Made by a program: the position numbers and the translations under genes
Notes under the pieces: generated by a model
Database searches by the model: none
The model's input: the letters and a program-made list of their open reading frames with translations, nothing else
Told to the model about the DNA's origin: nothing
Part shown: one piece after another, positions 63,311 through 64,000 of the stretch
How the letters are laid out: the number at the start of each line of letters is the position of its first letter
Numbering within the stretch: position 1 is the first letter of the stretch
NCBI RefSeq assembly: GCF_947487915.1
Contig: NZ_CANKYH010000007.1
Span: 62,001-126,000, forward strand
Reading direction: 5' to 3'
DNA length: 64,000 nt
DNA from: an uncultured Serinicoccus sp.
GTDB lineage: Bacteria > Actinomycetota > Actinomycetes > Actinomycetales > Dermatophilaceae

Positions 63311-64000
63311 CACCCCACCTGCGGCGAGCGGGAGGACAGACCGTGCTGCGCCGCCCGCACGATGGCGAAGGCGTCGCGGAGGTGGCGCCGGTCCAGGCTG
63401 CCCAGCCGGCGCGGGTCGAGGTGGTTGTCCGGCGCCTCCCCGGCGGCCACCTGGGCCGCCTGGTGGCGCAACCGGAGGTAGGACAGCAGCTCCAGGGCGT
63501 CCGTGAGGTCCGTGGCGGCCTCCGCCGCGATGAGGCCGGCGTCGCGGGCCGCCGTCAGCCTCGCGCCGGTGCCGAGCGCCGTGGACCGTGCGCGCAGGGC
63601 GTGGACCCGGGCGAGCTGCACGATGGCAGCGATGCCCCGCTTGAGGTCGAGGGTGTCCCGGTGCTCGCCGGCGTCCTCCAGCACGAAGCCGCGGAAGAAG
63701 CCGATGGGTGGGCGCATCCGGGCTGCCTGCGCGGTGAGGTGGGCCAGCAGGAGGTCCGAGCGGCCGCCCAGCGGCACGACCTCGGCGCGCAGCCCCTCGA
63801 CGAGGTCGGCGTCGCCGTGCACCGCCCGCATGTCGTAGAAGATGGCCGCCTGCAGCACCGCGTCCGGGGCGGGCTCGTCGCTCCACCGGCCGAACTGCAC
63901 GCGCCACCCGCCCACCCGCAGCCGCCACCGAGGGTTGGTCGCCATGACGTCACCGTCGCACCGGGGCAGCCCGCAGGCCTCCAGCCCCTCGGTCACCCGC
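63310..64000 (-). CDS. DUF294 nucleotidyltransferase-like protein, C-terminal part (runs off the right edge)
   Basis: About 230 C-terminal residues. LEACGLPRCDGDVMATNPRW (end of the nucleotidyltransferase-like core) is followed by the DUF294 C-terminal domain with FYDMRAVHGDADLVEGL and LKRGIAAIVQLARVHALR. The N-terminal part, usually cyclic-nucleotide-binding or CBS domains, is beyond the window. The exonuclease gene downstream overlaps its end. Confidence 0.8.
   Translation of the reverse strand, partial: RVTEGLEACGLPRCDGDVMATNPRWRLRVGGWRVQFGRWSDEPAPDAVLQAAIFYDMRAVHGDADLVEGLRAEVVPLGGRSDLLLAHLTAQAARMRPPIGFFRGFVLEDAGEHRDTLDLKRGIAAIVQLARVHALRARSTALGTGARLTAARDAGLIAAEAATDLTDALELLSYLRLRHQAAQVAAGEAPDNHLDPRRLGSLDRRHLRDAFAIVRAAQHGLSSRSPQVG

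Overview
The window is high-GC DNA (third codon positions almost always G or C) with actinobacterial gene content: a 14-subunit complex I operon with menaquinone side-chain genes at both ends, a FolP2-like protein, an LpqF-like lipoprotein, an MmpL-type exporter, KorAB, and many genes that look leaderless. The best guess is a Micrococcales actinobacterium (Intrasporangiaceae/Ornithinimicrobiaceae-like). The exact taxon is inference. The order yajQ / tRNA-Tyr / htpX / second nuo cluster / main nuo operon resembles the arrangement remembered from Streptomyces.

Layout. 1-4.5 kb: ornithine aminotransferase (cut by the window edge), a NiaP-like transporter, a divergent TetR/DHA2 exporter pair and yajQ. 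4.6-8.8 kb: tRNA-Tyr followed by an AT-richer island holding a DNA methyltransferase, a convergent putative restriction endonuclease, and IS3 and IS256 remnants that truncate each other. 9-13 kb: an ECF sigma factor with a membrane partner, a FolP2-like DHPS homologue and htpX. 13-29 kb: a second, incomplete complex I set, all on the minus strand. It comprises nuoA, B, C, H, I, J, K, L, M and N with no D, E, F or G. Plus-strand genes are interspersed: a ribbon-helix-helix/DUF4097 pair, ypeA, and an ECF sigma/Hanks kinase/lipoprotein/OmpA cassette. 29-43.6 kb: a kinase-like gene, an LMW phosphatase, an SDR, a FemAB-like gene, a DksA-like gene, korAB, rarD, a TetR/MmpL pair, a DUF1648 protein and PhoX. 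43.6-62.5 kb: the complete nuoA-N operon, with a geranylgeranyl reductase-like gene at its 5' end and a polyprenyl diphosphate synthase at its 3' end. 62.6-64 kb: a DEDDh exonuclease and a DUF294 nucleotidyltransferase (cut by the window edge).

How it fits together. The main nuo operon reads as one translationally coupled unit: nearly every junction is an ATGA, GTGA or TGATG overlap. It couples NADH:menaquinone oxidoreductase to enzymes that make and saturate the menaquinone tail. A sequence closely matching the Rex operator lies just downstream of a -10 element ahead of the first gene, which suggests NADH/NAD+ control. KorAB may feed reduced ferredoxin, and the second nuo set lacks the NADH-oxidising module, so a ferredoxin-type input is possible but unproven.

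Other patterns. A TANNNT hexamer sits 6-7 nt before the start codon of many genes on both strands, the signature of leaderless transcription. The octamer GGCATACC/GGTATGCC recurs about 30 times and forces otherwise avoided codons, including ATA.
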